Below are positions 42,330-51,821 of a stretch of DNA of 64,000 nucleotides, piece by piece; position 1 is the stretch's first letter, and every line of letters begins with the position of its first letter. The stretch is from Lachnospiraceae bacterium UBA4631. Lineage in GTDB: Bacteria; Bacillota; Clostridia; Lachnospirales; Lachnospiraceae. The translations under genes and the position numbers were made by a program. Where the stretch lies: NCBI GenBank assembly GCA_002406015.1, contig DHMX01000022.1, forward strand, positions 1-64,000, read 5' to 3'. Under the pieces are notes generated by a model. That model had not been told where the DNA came from. It saw only the letters and a program-made list of their open reading frames with translations, and searched no databases.

Positions 42330-43556
42330 TTACTTATCCTTATTCTTTTCACGCTCTGCATCCAGCATAGCACGAACCTTCATAGACAGACCAAACAGAT
42401 TAATGAAGCCGTTAGCGTCCTTATGGTCGTATAAATCACCGGTAGTAAAGCTTGCTAATTCCTCACTGTACAGAGAATATGGAGAGGTTGTACCTGCCTT
42501 GATAATATTTCCCTTGTAAAGCTTGAACTTCACTTCACCGGTCACACGCTCCTGTGTTTTTTCAATAAATGCCTGTAAAGCTTCCCGTAAAGGACAGAAC
42601 CACTTTCCTTCATATACAAGGTCTGCGAACTTGCTTCCAATCGTTTTCTTGAATGCCAAGGTATCACGGTCCAGAATCAGTTCCTCTAATTGCATATGAG
42701 CTTCCATTAAAATCGTTCCGCCCGGAGTCTCATAAACACCTCTGGACTTCATACCAACAACACGGTTTTCTACAATATCAATGATACCGATACCATGCTT
42801 TCCGCCTAAACGGTTTAACTCGCGGATAATATCAGAAACCTTCATCTTCTTACCGTTTACACTGGTAGGAATACCCTTTTCAAAGGTCATTGTTACAAAT
42901 TCACCCTCATCCGGTGCTTTCTCCGGAGAAGTACCGAGTACTAACAGATGGTCATAATTAGGCATATTGGCAGGAGACTCTAATTCCAGTCCCTCATGGC
43001 TGATATGCCATAAATTTCTGTCACGGCTATAGCTGTTATCCACAGAGAACGGTAAATGAATCCCATGCTTTCTGCAGTATTCGATTTCAGCATCGCGGGA
43101 ATCCATAGTCCATTCCGGCTGTCTCCATGCAGCAATGATTTTAATGTCCGGTGCCAATGCCTTAATAGTCAGCTCAAAACGAACCTGGTCATTTCCTTTT
43201 CCGGTTGCACCATGACAAATTGCTACGGCATTTTCCTTTCTTGCAATTTCAACCAGCTTCTTTGCAATAACAGGACGGGCCATAGAAGTACCCAGCAGAT
43301 ACTTATATTCGTAGACACCGTTTGCCATAACGGTAGGTACTACATAATCATCACAAAATTCATCTACGACATCTTCAATATATAATTTAGCTGCACCGGA
43401 TAATTTCGCACGCTCCTCCAGTCCATCTAATTCACTTTCCTGTCCAACATCAATACAGACACAGACTACATCGTAATCATAAGTTTCCTTCAGCCATGGG
43501 ATAATTGCGGTAGTATCCAAACCGCCGGAGTAGGCTAATACAACTTTCTCTTTCAT
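42330..43556 (-). CDS. argG: Argininosuccinate synthase
   Basis: Joins citrulline and aspartate with ATP; penultimate step of arginine synthesis. The 408-aa protein starts KVVLAYSGGLDTTAIIPWL with the PP-loop ATP motif and contains CHGATGKGNDQVRFEL and NLWHISHEGLELE. RBS AAGGAGGAACATTC. It diverges from argCJB. argH is not in the window. Confidence 0.97.
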   Translation of the reverse strand: MKEKVVLAYSGGLDTTAIIPWLKETYDYDVVCVCIDVGQESELDGLEERAKLSGAAKLYIEDVVDEFCDDYVVPTVMANGVYEYKYLLGTSMARPVIAKKLVEIARKENAVAICHGATGKGNDQVRFELTIKALAPDIKIIAAWRQPEWTMDSRDAEIEYCRKHGIHLPFSVDNSYSRDRNLWHISHEGLELESPANMPNYDHLLVLGTSPEKAPDEGEFVTMTFEKGIPTSVNGKKMKVSDIIRELNRLGGKHGIGIIDIVENRVVGMKSRGVYETPGGTILMEAHMQLEELILDRDTLAFKKTIGSKFADLVYEGKWFCPLREALQAFIEKTQERVTGEVKFKLYKGNIIKAGTTSPYSLYSEELASFTTGDLYDHKDANGFINLFGLSMKVRAMLDAEREKNKDK

Positions 43557-43605
43557 GAATGTTCCTCCTTAAATTCATCGTCTAATCAATTTATCAATTT
43601 TGCCA

Positions 43606-43634
43606 TTGACTAAATACAAATATACAACTATAAT
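43606..43634 (+). promoter_or_regulatory. Sigma-A promoter facing argC
   Basis: TTGACT (43606-43611), 17-nt spacer, TATAAT (43629-43634) on the plus strand. Both ARG boxes lie downstream of its expected start. Confidence 0.65.
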
Positions 43635-43647
43635 GCATATTATGCAA
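43619..43647 (-). promoter_or_regulatory. Sigma-A promoter of argG
   Basis: On the minus strand TTGCAT (43647-43642), 17-nt spacer, TATATT (43624-43619). It overlaps the plus-strand promoter, so the two divergent units may compete. Confidence 0.6.
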
Positions 43648-43688
43648 GCAGTTTTTCAAAGAATATTGATGCAATATCCTAGAAAAGT

Positions 43689-43723
43689 TGAAATAATATT
43701 CAGCATATGTGAATAAATATTCA
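43689..43723. promoter_or_regulatory. Two ARG boxes (ArgR/AhrC operator)
   Basis: TGAAATAATATTCA (43689-43702) and TGAATAAATATTCA (43710-43723) match the ArgR core TGAAT-N4-ATTCA, the second perfectly and the first with one change. Their centres are 21 bp apart, the usual spacing for paired ARG boxes. They lie between the divergent promoters' region and argC and should give arginine-dependent repression. Confidence 0.88.
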
Positions 43724-43795
43724 AACTAATTTCTGAGGATATGACAGACCTCTGAAAAATATGTAAAAGGATAAAACAGAAAAGAGGAATGAAGC

Positions 43796-44836
43796 ATGAT
43801 TAAGGCAGGAATTATTGGTTCAACCGGTTACGCAGGACAGGAAATCGTAAGACTTCTGATGGGACATAAGGATGTGGAAATTGTCTGGTATGGCTCCAGA
43901 AGCTACATAGATAAGAGATATTCGGAAGTATTCGGCAATATGTTTCAGATTGTGGATGCAACCTGTATGGATGATAATATGGAAGCATTGGCAGAGGCGG
44001 CAGATGTAATATTTACAGCAACCCCGCAGGGACTTTGTGCATCGTTAGTGAATGAAGAGGTATTGAACAAAGTTAAAATTATTGACTTAAGTGCCGATTT
44101 CCGGATTAAGGATGTTGCAACCTATGAAGCATGGTACGGAATTGAACACAAAAGCCCACAGTTTATAGAAGAAGCTGTATATGGCTTGTGTGAAATCAAC
44201 CGAGAGAAAATAAAGGGTGCAAGACTAATTGCGAATCCGGGTTGTTACACAACCTGTTCCATTTTGTCTTTTTATCCGTTGGTAAAGGAAGGGCTGATAG
44301 ATGCCAATTCCATTATCATTGATGCAAAATCAGGCACCTCCGGAGCCGGACGTGGAGCAAAGGTAAATAATCTGTTCTGTGAAGTAAATGAAAATATCAA
44401 AGCATACGGTGTGCTGACACATCGGCATACACCGGAGATTGAAGAACAATTGGGATATGCAGCAGGGGAAGATATTAAAATCATATTCACCCCGCATCTG
44501 GTACCGATGAATCGGGGAATTTTGGTGACAGGCTATGCAAATCTAAAGAAATCCGTAACAGAGGAAGAGGTTCGTGCATGCTATCAGAAGTATTATGCAA
44601 ACGAACGATTTGTAAGAGTTCTGGAGCCGGGTGTTTGTCCGGAAACCCGCTGGGTAGAGGGCAGCAATTATGTAGATGTTAACTTTAAGCTGGATACACG
44701 TACCAACCGGGTTGTAGTTATGGGTGCCTTGGATAATATTGTAAAGGGTGCTGCCGGACAGGCAGTTCAAAATATGAATCTGATATTTGGTTTGCCGGAA
44801 GAAGAAGGCTTGACTTTGGCACCAATGTTCCCATAG
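43796..44836 (+). CDS. argC: N-acetyl-gamma-glutamyl-phosphate reductase
   Basis: NADPH-dependent reduction of N-acetylglutamyl phosphate, third step of arginine synthesis. The 346-aa protein has the Rossmann start IIGSTGYAGQEIVRLL and catalytic C150 in NPGCYTT. RBS AAGAGGAATGAAGC. First gene of argCJB, under the ARG boxes. Confidence 0.97.
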   Translation: MIKAGIIGSTGYAGQEIVRLLMGHKDVEIVWYGSRSYIDKRYSEVFGNMFQIVDATCMDDNMEALAEAADVIFTATPQGLCASLVNEEVLNKVKIIDLSADFRIKDVATYEAWYGIEHKSPQFIEEAVYGLCEINREKIKGARLIANPGCYTTCSILSFYPLVKEGLIDANSIIIDAKSGTSGAGRGAKVNNLFCEVNENIKAYGVLTHRHTPEIEEQLGYAAGEDIKIIFTPHLVPMNRGILVTGYANLKKSVTEEEVRACYQKYYANERFVRVLEPGVCPETRWVEGSNYVDVNFKLDTRTNRVVVMGALDNIVKGAAGQAVQNMNLIFGLPEEEGLTLAPMFP

Positions 44837-44853
44837 AAAGAGGAGGCAGAAGG

Positions 44854-46089
44854 ATGAGTGAAATTATAACGATTGATGGCGGAATTACCAGTCCGAAGGG
44901 CTTTCAGGCGGCAGGACTGCGGGCAGGAATCAAGCCGGGAAAGACCAATAAGGATATGGCAATGGTAGTAAGCATGGTTCCATGTGCGGCGGCAGGCGTA
45001 TTTACCAGAAATCTTGTGAAGGCAGCCCCGGTACAATGGGATTCTGCCATGCTTGATAAAAATGGAGTAGCACAGGCAGTTGTAATTAACAGTGGAATCG
45101 CAAATGCCTGTACCGGTGCAGATGGTTACGAAAACGTAAAGAAAACAGCAAAGGCAGTTGCATCCGAGCTGGATATAAAGACCGAACAGGTTATGGTAAT
45201 GTCTACTGGTGTAATCGGACAGCCGTTGCCTATGGATATTATTGAACAGGGAATTACAAAATTAAGAGAACATCTAAGCAAGGAGCTATCGGCAGCACAT
45301 GATGCGGCAGAGGCAATTCTGACTACCGATACACATGCAAAGGAAATAGCAGTTGAATTTTCCATAAAGGGAAAGACGGTACGAATGGCAGGTATGTGCA
45401 AAGGCTCCGGTATGATACATCCGAATATGGGAACCATGTTAGGCGTAATAACAACCGATGCCATGGTGCCTGCAAAGCTGTTAAGTACGACCTTAAAGGA
45501 ATTGGTGGAGGACACCTTTAATATGGTATCTGTAGATGGAGATACCTCTACAAATGACAGTGTGATTGTATTGGCAAACGGTTTGGCAGAGCATGAGCTG
45601 TTGTCACAGGAGGATGAGGATTATCCGGTATTTCGACAGGCATTGCTTCAGGTTATGACCTACCTTGCACAAAACATTGCGGCAGACGGAGAAGGAGCAA
45701 CCAGATTATTAGAAGCAACCGTCATACATGCGGCAACCAAAGAGCAGGCAAAATGTCTTGCCAAGTCCATTATAACATCGAACCTGACCAAAGCGGCAAT
45801 CTTCGGTATGGATGCAAATTGGGGAAGAATCCTATGTGCCATGGGCTATTCCGGTGCAGAATTTAATCCGGAACAGGTACAGATACAGATAGCCAGCGAA
45901 AAAGGTGTACTGACACTGGTAGAGCATGGTATGGCAACCGATTATGACGAAGAACAGGCAACGGATATTTTGTCACCGAAAAAGGTTACGATTCTGGCAG
46001 ATATTTTTCAGGGAGAAGAACAGGCTACCGCTTGGGGCTGTGATTTGACCTATGATTATGTGAAGATTAATGCAGACTATCGTTCATAA
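44854..46089 (+). CDS. argJ: Bifunctional glutamate N-acetyltransferase / amino-acid acetyltransferase ArgJ
   Basis: Recycles the acetyl group from N-acetylornithine to glutamate. The 411-aa precursor cleaves itself before T194 in MGTMLG to give alpha and beta chains; that threonine and the surrounding CKGSGMIHPNMGTMLG are present. RBS AAAGAGGAGGCAGAAGG, 17 nt after argC. argB follows 26 nt later. Confidence 0.97.
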   Translation: MSEIITIDGGITSPKGFQAAGLRAGIKPGKTNKDMAMVVSMVPCAAAGVFTRNLVKAAPVQWDSAMLDKNGVAQAVVINSGIANACTGADGYENVKKTAKAVASELDIKTEQVMVMSTGVIGQPLPMDIIEQGITKLREHLSKELSAAHDAAEAILTTDTHAKEIAVEFSIKGKTVRMAGMCKGSGMIHPNMGTMLGVITTDAMVPAKLLSTTLKELVEDTFNMVSVDGDTSTNDSVIVLANGLAEHELLSQEDEDYPVFRQALLQVMTYLAQNIAADGEGATRLLEATVIHAATKEQAKCLAKSIITSNLTKAAIFGMDANWGRILCAMGYSGAEFNPEQVQIQIASEKGVLTLVEHGMATDYDEEQATDILSPKKVTILADIFQGEEQATAWGCDLTYDYVKINADYRS

Positions 46090-46115
46090 AGCAAGAGGAG
46101 AAAAGGAGTATTAAC

Positions 46116-47006
46116 ATGATAAATAATGAAAACAGTATGGACCAGGTAATTATCAAGGCACAGACACTGATTGAGGCAATGCCGTTTATTCAGAAGTTTC
46201 GTGGTAAGACCATTGTGGTAAAGTACGGCGGAAGTGCGATGCTGGATGACCAGTTAAAATATAACGTAATTAAGGATGTTGCTTTATTAAAAATGATAGG
46301 TATGAAACCGATTATCGTTCATGGCGGCGGTAAGGAAATCAGTAAATGGGTAAAGCTATCCGGAAAAGAGCCGCAGTTTGTGAACGGTTTAAGAGTCACA
46401 GACGCAGAAACCATGGAAATCGCAGAAATGGTATTATCCAAGGTAAATAAAGGGTTGGTACAGATGATGCAGCAGCTCGGCTTAAAGGCAGTCGGCATCA
46501 GCGGCAAGGATGGCGGACTGATGACCTGTCAGAAAAAGCTGCCGGGCGGCAAGGACATCGGATATGTCGGAGAGGTTGTAAAGGTAGACGAGCAGATATT
46601 AAACACCTTGCTTTCCAATGATTTTATACCGGTTGTTGCACCGATTGGATTGGGAGAGGATTTTGCGTCATATAATATTAATGCAGATGATGCCGCATGT
46701 GCGGTTGCAAGAGCAATCAAAGCGGAAAAACTGGTATTCTTAACAGATATTGAAGGTGTATTTGTAGACCCAATGGATAAAAATACATTAATATCAGAAA
46801 TGACGGTGGAAGAAGCACAGGAATTTATTGAAAAGGGTGTTGTCGGCGGAGGTATGCTTCCTAAGCTGACAAACTGTATCGAGGCAATTAACCATGGCGT
46901 TGCAAGAGTCCATGTGCTGGACGGAAGAGTTGAACATTGTCTGTTATTGGAGTTCTTCACGACAAAGGGTATCGGTACCGCTATTTTGAAGGAACCTTTA
47001 TTCTAA
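46116..47006 (+). CDS. argB: Acetylglutamate kinase
   Basis: Phosphorylates N-acetylglutamate. The 296-aa protein has VVKYGGSAM, IVHGGGKEIS, and the C-terminal VVGGGMLPKL with the arginine-responsive type N-terminal helix (EAMPFIQKFRGK). RBS AGGAGAAAAGGAG. Last gene of argCJB; argD lies 13.6 kb away. Confidence 0.97.
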   Translation: MINNENSMDQVIIKAQTLIEAMPFIQKFRGKTIVVKYGGSAMLDDQLKYNVIKDVALLKMIGMKPIIVHGGGKEISKWVKLSGKEPQFVNGLRVTDAETMEIAEMVLSKVNKGLVQMMQQLGLKAVGISGKDGGLMTCQKKLPGGKDIGYVGEVVKVDEQILNTLLSNDFIPVVAPIGLGEDFASYNINADDAACAVARAIKAEKLVFLTDIEGVFVDPMDKNTLISEMTVEEAQEFIEKGVVGGGMLPKLTNCIEAINHGVARVHVLDGRVEHCLLLEFFTTKGIGTAILKEPLF

Positions 47007-47050
47007 TTTGTGAAACGATAGGAAAAGAAAGAAAAGGTAAGACAGAAGCT

Positions 47051-48343
47051 ATGATAAAGGATACACATATAATTCGGAAACTGGGAGTCGTTAGTCTGAT
47101 ACTGGCAATGCTTGCCGGACTGGCAACCGGCTGTAAGCAGGAGGAGAATACAACCGAAGCTCCGGTCACATATGAAACCTTTGAAAAGGAAGTAGATACG
47201 GTATCAAAGGTGACAAAGACCGAGGACGGAACCGAAGTTCCGGTGCAGTTGAATTTCTGGTACACAGATACGGATATGGCTCCTTATTATGAAGCAGCAG
47301 CGGCTGACTTTCATGAACGATACGGAATCGAAGTGGTTTGTACCAATGTATCGGACGTAAACTACGGCGAGCAGATAAACAAGGCAAACATTGACGGAAC
47401 CGGGCCGGATGTTATGATAGCGGCAAACAGTGATGTGAAAAAGTTCCAGATGGCAGGTTTGATTGCGGAAAATACATGGTATACCGATGAATTTTGGAAT
47501 GAACAATATCCGCAGATTGCGAAGGTTGCCTGTACCTCGGGTGAAAAGCAATATGGCTATCCGGTCTATTTTGACACCTGTATGATGATTTATGATACAG
47601 CAGTAACGACACAGCCGGAGAGCTTTGGAAGTATTACGGATTTTGCGGTGAATTTTGAGGACGAGACAAATTCCAAGGTGATTTTCCGATGGGATATTGC
47701 AGACCCGTTTTTTGACTATCTGTTCTTAGGAACCGGTGCAGATATATTAGGAGCAACCGGAGAGGATAAGAGCCATTTTCAGGTTAATAATGATGCGGTA
47801 ATTCAGAATCTGACCTATTTCCAGTCCCTGCATGAATACTTTTCTATAGATGTGGATACCAGTACCTATGAGCAGGTAAAATCCGAGCTGGTTAACGGTA
47901 CGCTGGTCTACGGAATGGTAAAGACGGATGTATTAAAGGAGCTTGGAACCTATGGAAGCAGTTATGCACTTTGTCCGGTGCCGGCATTATCCGCAGAGCT
48001 TCCGGTGCAAAATCTATCCGTAACCTATGGAGCCTATGTAAGTCCGTTTACCAAACAGGCGGAATATGCAAATCTGTTTGCTGCATATCTTTCCTATGAA
48101 TATGCAAATAACCTGTATGGATTATGTCAGAGAGTAGCATCCAGAGCAATGATAGACCGTCCGGATGCCAATGAAGCTATGGTATATAATCAGTACTGCA
48201 GTACCGTAGCTGCTCCGAAGGCATTGGAAAACGGTGATTTCTGGGTAGATATGGAAATCTGCTTTAAGAACATCTGGGGCGGCAGTGATGTTGCAAGTGA
48301 ATTAAATCAGCTACAGACTGCCATGACAGAACGCTTACAATAA
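47051..48343 (+). CDS. ABC transporter solute-binding lipoprotein (family 1 type)
   Basis: A 430-aa extracellular binding protein with a signal peptide and lipobox LATGC, giving a lipid-anchored C28, then a Glu/Thr linker and the family-1 fold (LNFWYTDTDMAPYYEAA, GPDVMIAAN). Such proteins bind sugars or similar solutes. No permease or ATPase gene adjoins. The ATG at 47051 has only a distant AAAAGG; the frame is open upstream into argB but the signal peptide fixes this start. Confidence 0.87.
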   Translation: MIKDTHIIRKLGVVSLILAMLAGLATGCKQEENTTEAPVTYETFEKEVDTVSKVTKTEDGTEVPVQLNFWYTDTDMAPYYEAAAADFHERYGIEVVCTNVSDVNYGEQINKANIDGTGPDVMIAANSDVKKFQMAGLIAENTWYTDEFWNEQYPQIAKVACTSGEKQYGYPVYFDTCMMIYDTAVTTQPESFGSITDFAVNFEDETNSKVIFRWDIADPFFDYLFLGTGADILGATGEDKSHFQVNNDAVIQNLTYFQSLHEYFSIDVDTSTYEQVKSELVNGTLVYGMVKTDVLKELGTYGSSYALCPVPALSAELPVQNLSVTYGAYVSPFTKQAEYANLFAAYLSYEYANNLYGLCQRVASRAMIDRPDANEAMVYNQYCSTVAAPKALENGDFWVDMEICFKNIWGGSDVASELNQLQTAMTERLQ

Positions 48344-48424
48344 TATTATAAATTCTTGATAATTAAATGCCCTGCATAGTTTTTTATATCCTGCGTATGC
48401 TATTAGCATCAAAACAGGAGGAAA

Positions 48425-48868
48425 ATGACTATGTGGGGCATTATTATTGCATTAATATCAGGAGCACTCATGAGTATACAGGGAGTGTTCAATACAGGAG
48501 TGACAAAGCAGGCAGGGAATTGGCTGACAAATAGCTGGGTGCAGCTAACAGGCTTTATCGTCTGTGTTGTAATCTGGCTGATAAAGGAGCGTCAGGAGAA
48601 TGCTATCAGCAGTCTGTTTCAGGTAGACCACAAATATATGCTGCTGGGCGGCGTAATCGGTGCGTTTATTACATTAACCGTTATCATCAGTATGAAGAAT
48701 CTGGGACCGGCACAGGCGGTACTGTTAATCGTAATTTCGCAGGTGGTGGTAGCCTATCTGATAGAATTATTCGGATGGTTTTCGGTAGAGCGGACAGGCT
48801 TTCAGTGGAGTAAGCTGGTCGGCGTTCTGGTTGCGGTAGCAGGTCTTGTTATCTTCAAGTGGAAGTAA
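48425..48868 (+). CDS. DMT-superfamily membrane protein, DUF606/YdcZ-like
   Basis: A 147-aa protein with five hydrophobic segments, starting WGIIIALISGALMSIQGVFN, with LGGVIGAFITLTVI and LGPAQAVLLIVISQ, the pattern of the small YdcZ-type EamA-like transporters that work as pairs or dimers. RBS ACAGGAGGAAA. Substrate unknown. Confidence 0.85.
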   Translation: MTMWGIIIALISGALMSIQGVFNTGVTKQAGNWLTNSWVQLTGFIVCVVIWLIKERQENAISSLFQVDHKYMLLGGVIGAFITLTVIISMKNLGPAQAVLLIVISQVVVAYLIELFGWFSVERTGFQWSKLVGVLVAVAGLVIFKWK

Positions 48869-48891
48869 AGAAAAAATTTTATAAATACCTA

Positions 48892-48919
48892 TTGTAATAA
48901 AAAACAAGTATGGTAAAAT
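48892..48919 (+). promoter_or_regulatory. Promoter of the ComEA-like gene
   Basis: TTGTAA (48892-48897), 16-nt spacer ending TATGG, TAAAAT (48914-48919); the TGG before the -10 adds an extended -10 element. Confidence 0.6.
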
Positions 48920-48966
48920 AATTCTATGTTATGCTATGAAATTTGTGGAAACGGAGAAAACAGAAA

Positions 48967-49632
48967 ATGCATGGATTTTATAGCTTTATAAAAAAGAAAT
49001 GGCGGCTGGGCTGTCTGCTTGTGATGGGAATCTATATGACCGGTTGCAGTGGGGTCGGAGAAGAATTTATCCTGACCGATACCGAAGAAAAACAGGAAGT
49101 AATTATCACCGGGCAGGAGCAGGAAACAGCCACACCGGAAACAGTTCAGGCAGGAACGACGCAGGAATCAATGACACAGGATGCCGGGCAAACAGAGGAG
49201 ACCGGAACGGTTTTTGTGTTTGTCTGTGGACAGGTGGCGGTCCCCGGAGTCTATGAGCTGCCTGCCGGAAGCAGAATTTATGATGCGATTATGCAGGCGG
49301 GCGGATGTATGGAAACGGCAGATATTTGTGCTGTGAATCAGGCAGGGTATCTGGAAGACGGAATGCAGATTTATATTCCGGCAATCGGAGAGACTTATAA
49401 AGAAGCAGCTTCTGAGGAGCAGGCATCGCGTACAGACGGACGGATTTCCATTAATCATGCAGATAAAAATGAACTGATGACGCTACCGGGAATTGGAGAA
49501 AGTAAGGCAGATGCCATTCTTGAGTACAGACAGTCGCATGGGGCATTTTCTAGCATAGAAGAATTAATGAATATCCCCGGTATTAAAGAGGGTATTTTTA
49601 ATAATATACAGGATTATATTACAGTTGAATGA
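48967..49632 (+). CDS. SLBB and helix-hairpin-helix protein, ComEA-like
   Basis: A 221-aa envelope protein with an N-terminal hydrophobic segment ending in the lipobox-like YMTGC (C27), a Gln/Thr/Glu linker, an SLBB domain (about 77-140; VFVCGQVAVPGVYELPAGSR) and a paired helix-hairpin-helix DNA-binding domain (about 160-221; LMTLPGIGESKADAILEYRQ). ComEA binds incoming double-stranded DNA during transformation. comEC is 3.2 kb downstream, separated by regulatory genes. The lipobox would make it a lipoprotein and not the usual single-pass protein. Confidence 0.88.
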   Translation: MHGFYSFIKKKWRLGCLLVMGIYMTGCSGVGEEFILTDTEEKQEVIITGQEQETATPETVQAGTTQESMTQDAGQTEETGTVFVFVCGQVAVPGVYELPAGSRIYDAIMQAGGCMETADICAVNQAGYLEDGMQIYIPAIGETYKEAASEEQASRTDGRISINHADKNELMTLPGIGESKADAILEYRQSHGAFSSIEELMNIPGIKEGIFNNIQDYITVE

Positions 49633-49640
49633 GGTGGAAC

Positions 49641-50327
49641 ATGAAAAGAGTATTGGTAGTAGATGATGAAAAGCTGATTGTCAAGGGAATCAAATTCAGT
49701 CTGGAGCAGGATGATATGCAGGTGGATTGTGCCTATGACGGTGAAGAAGCACTGGAAATGGCAAAACAGACAGAATATGATATGGTATTGTTGGACATTA
49801 TGCTGCCAAAGCTTACAGGTCTTGAAGTATGCCAGCAGATTCGGGAATTTTCCAATATGCCGATTATTATGCTGACGGCAAAGGGAGAGGATATGGATAA
49901 GATTCTCGGACTGGAATACGGAGCAGACGATTACATTACCAAACCGTTTAACATACTGGAAGTAAAGGCAAGAATTAAAGCAATTATCCGCCGGAACGGA
50001 AAGAAGCCGGAGACCGTAGAGCCGGCAAGAAAGATTACGGCCGGAGATTTGTTTTTGGATTGCGACAGCCGGCGGGTGGTAATTGCCGGTAAGGAAATTA
50101 ATCTGACGGCTAAGGAATTTGACGTGCTGGAGCTTCTGGTATTCCATCCGAATAAGGTATATTCCAGAGAAAGTCTGTTAAAAACCATATGGGGAAGTGA
50201 TTATCCCGGTGATGTTCGTACGGTGGATGTACATATTCGTCGTTTGAGAGAAAAGATTGAAAGTAATCCGGGAGAGCCTAATTATATTCATACAAAGTGG
50301 GGGGTTGGTTACTATTTCCAGGCTTAA
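49641..50327 (+). CDS. OmpR/PhoB-family response regulator
   Basis: A 228-aa DNA-binding regulator. The receiver domain has the acidic pair in VVDDEK, phospho-acceptor D52 in LLDIMLP and K in DDYITKPF; the C-terminal winged helix ends in the family signature TVDVHIRRLREKIE...YIHTKWGVGYYF. ATG 49641 follows GAGGTGG. It starts 8 nt after the ComEA-like gene and overlaps the kinase gene, so all three are co-transcribed. Confidence 0.95.
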   Translation: MKRVLVVDDEKLIVKGIKFSLEQDDMQVDCAYDGEEALEMAKQTEYDMVLLDIMLPKLTGLEVCQQIREFSNMPIIMLTAKGEDMDKILGLEYGADDYITKPFNILEVKARIKAIIRRNGKKPETVEPARKITAGDLFLDCDSRRVVIAGKEINLTAKEFDVLELLVFHPNKVYSRESLLKTIWGSDYPGDVRTVDVHIRRLREKIESNPGEPNYIHTKWGVGYYFQA

Positions 50328-51804
50328 ACCACTAAAGAGACAATTAAAGAGCTTTCGTTTTTCTATCTTTATCAGTTGCTTTCTGACAATTGTAATTATT
50401 ATTATTGCCTGCGGACAGATATTTCTGGAATCCTATCACAACAAATCCTTGCAGAATAAGGTGGCTCAGGTACAGAGCCAGTGCAACATTCTTGCCAGTC
50501 AGGTGTTTTTGAATGAATTTAGGATTTCCAGCAGCACCGATAATCTGAATACAGAAATTGACCAGATTGCCAATGTATTAGAGGGAAGAATTATCATTGT
50601 AGATTCCGATTATAAAATCGTAAAGGATACATATACCATTGAACAGAATAAGTATATGATGTCCAAGGAAGTACATGAAGTTATGATGGCGGGGCAGACC
50701 AGCAAATATAAGATAATGAACCAGAATCAGTATGTAGAGATTATGGTTCCGATTCTGGATTCTACCACAGTAACACCGACGGCAGAGAACAATAAGTCTG
50801 CAAATTCCGGCCCGGCAGAGCCGAAGAAAGCACAGGGAGTCATTATTTGTATGGTATCTGTGCGGGATTTGGTTGAAACGGATGCGTTTATGCAGGCACA
50901 GAGCCGGATGCTGTATGCACTCTTTGCCTTTATTGCGTTGGTAATTTCGATGCTGCTGGCATTCTTTATGCCAAGACCATTAAAGGTTTTGAATCAGAAG
51001 CTGCAGCAGGTATCTGAGGGACATTTTGATGAAAATATTGAAATCGAAGGAAGTACGGAAATACAGGATTTGGCTGAAACGCTGAATCAGATTCTCAGTA
51101 AAATTCAGGTGTTGGAAAGCTCCAGACAGGAATTTGTATCAAATGTGTCACATGAGCTAAAGACACCGATTACATCTATGAAGGTATTGGCGGATTCCCT
51201 GTTAGGGCAGGAGGATGTTCCGGTTGAAATGTATCGGGAATTTATGTCAGATATTGCAGGTGAAATTGAACGGGAAAATAAGATTATTACCGACCTTCTG
51301 ACCTTAGTTCGTCTGGATAAGCAGGCGGTGGATTTGAATATTGAAACCGTAAATATCAATATGCTGTTAGAGCTGCTGTTAAAACGGATACAGCCAATTG
51401 CAGAGAAGCGGAATATTGAGATTGTATTTGAAAGTATGCGAGAGGTCATGGCAGAGATTGATGAGGTTAAAATGTCTCTGGCATTCTCGAATCTGATTGA
51501 AAACGCAGTAAAATATAATGTGGATGACGGCTGGGTTCGGGTGAATCTGGATGCCGACCATAAATTCTTTTATGTGAAGGTATCAGATTCCGGAATCGGA
51601 ATACCGGAGGAAAGTCAGGAGCAGGTATTTGAACGCTTTTACCGGGTCGATAAGTCACATTCCAGAGAAATCGGCGGTACGGGTCTCGGACTGGCAATTA
51701 CAAGAAATGCCATTCTGATGCATAAGGGTGCAATCCAGTTATATAGTAAGCCGGGAGAAGGCACGACCTTTACTGTGCGGATACCATTAACATATATCAG
51801 TTAA
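50305..51804 (+). CDS. Membrane sensor histidine kinase
   Basis: A 499-aa kinase with a first membrane helix (about 15-38), an extracytoplasmic sensor of about 165 residues, a second helix (about 203-225), HAMP, HisKA with phospho-acceptor H283 in SNVSHELKTPITS, and the HATPase domain with NLIENAVKYN and GTGLGLAI. No ATG lies before the first helix within reach of an RBS. The best start is TTG 50305 just after GTGGGGGG, overlapping the regulator gene by 23 nt. An upstream ATG at 50257 is also in frame. Confidence 0.9.
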   Translation: MVTISRLKPLKRQLKSFRFSIFISCFLTIVIIIIACGQIFLESYHNKSLQNKVAQVQSQCNILASQVFLNEFRISSSTDNLNTEIDQIANVLEGRIIIVDSDYKIVKDTYTIEQNKYMMSKEVHEVMMAGQTSKYKIMNQNQYVEIMVPILDSTTVTPTAENNKSANSGPAEPKKAQGVIICMVSVRDLVETDAFMQAQSRMLYALFAFIALVISMLLAFFMPRPLKVLNQKLQQVSEGHFDENIEIEGSTEIQDLAETLNQILSKIQVLESSRQEFVSNVSHELKTPITSMKVLADSLLGQEDVPVEMYREFMSDIAGEIERENKIITDLLTLVRLDKQAVDLNIETVNINMLLELLLKRIQPIAEKRNIEIVFESMREVMAEIDEVKMSLAFSNLIENAVKYNVDDGWVRVNLDADHKFFYVKVSDSGIGIPEESQEQVFERFYRVDKSHSREIGGTGLGLAITRNAILMHKGAIQLYSKPGEGTTFTVRIPLTYIS

Positions 51805-51821
51805 TGGGAAAGGAGAAGTCA

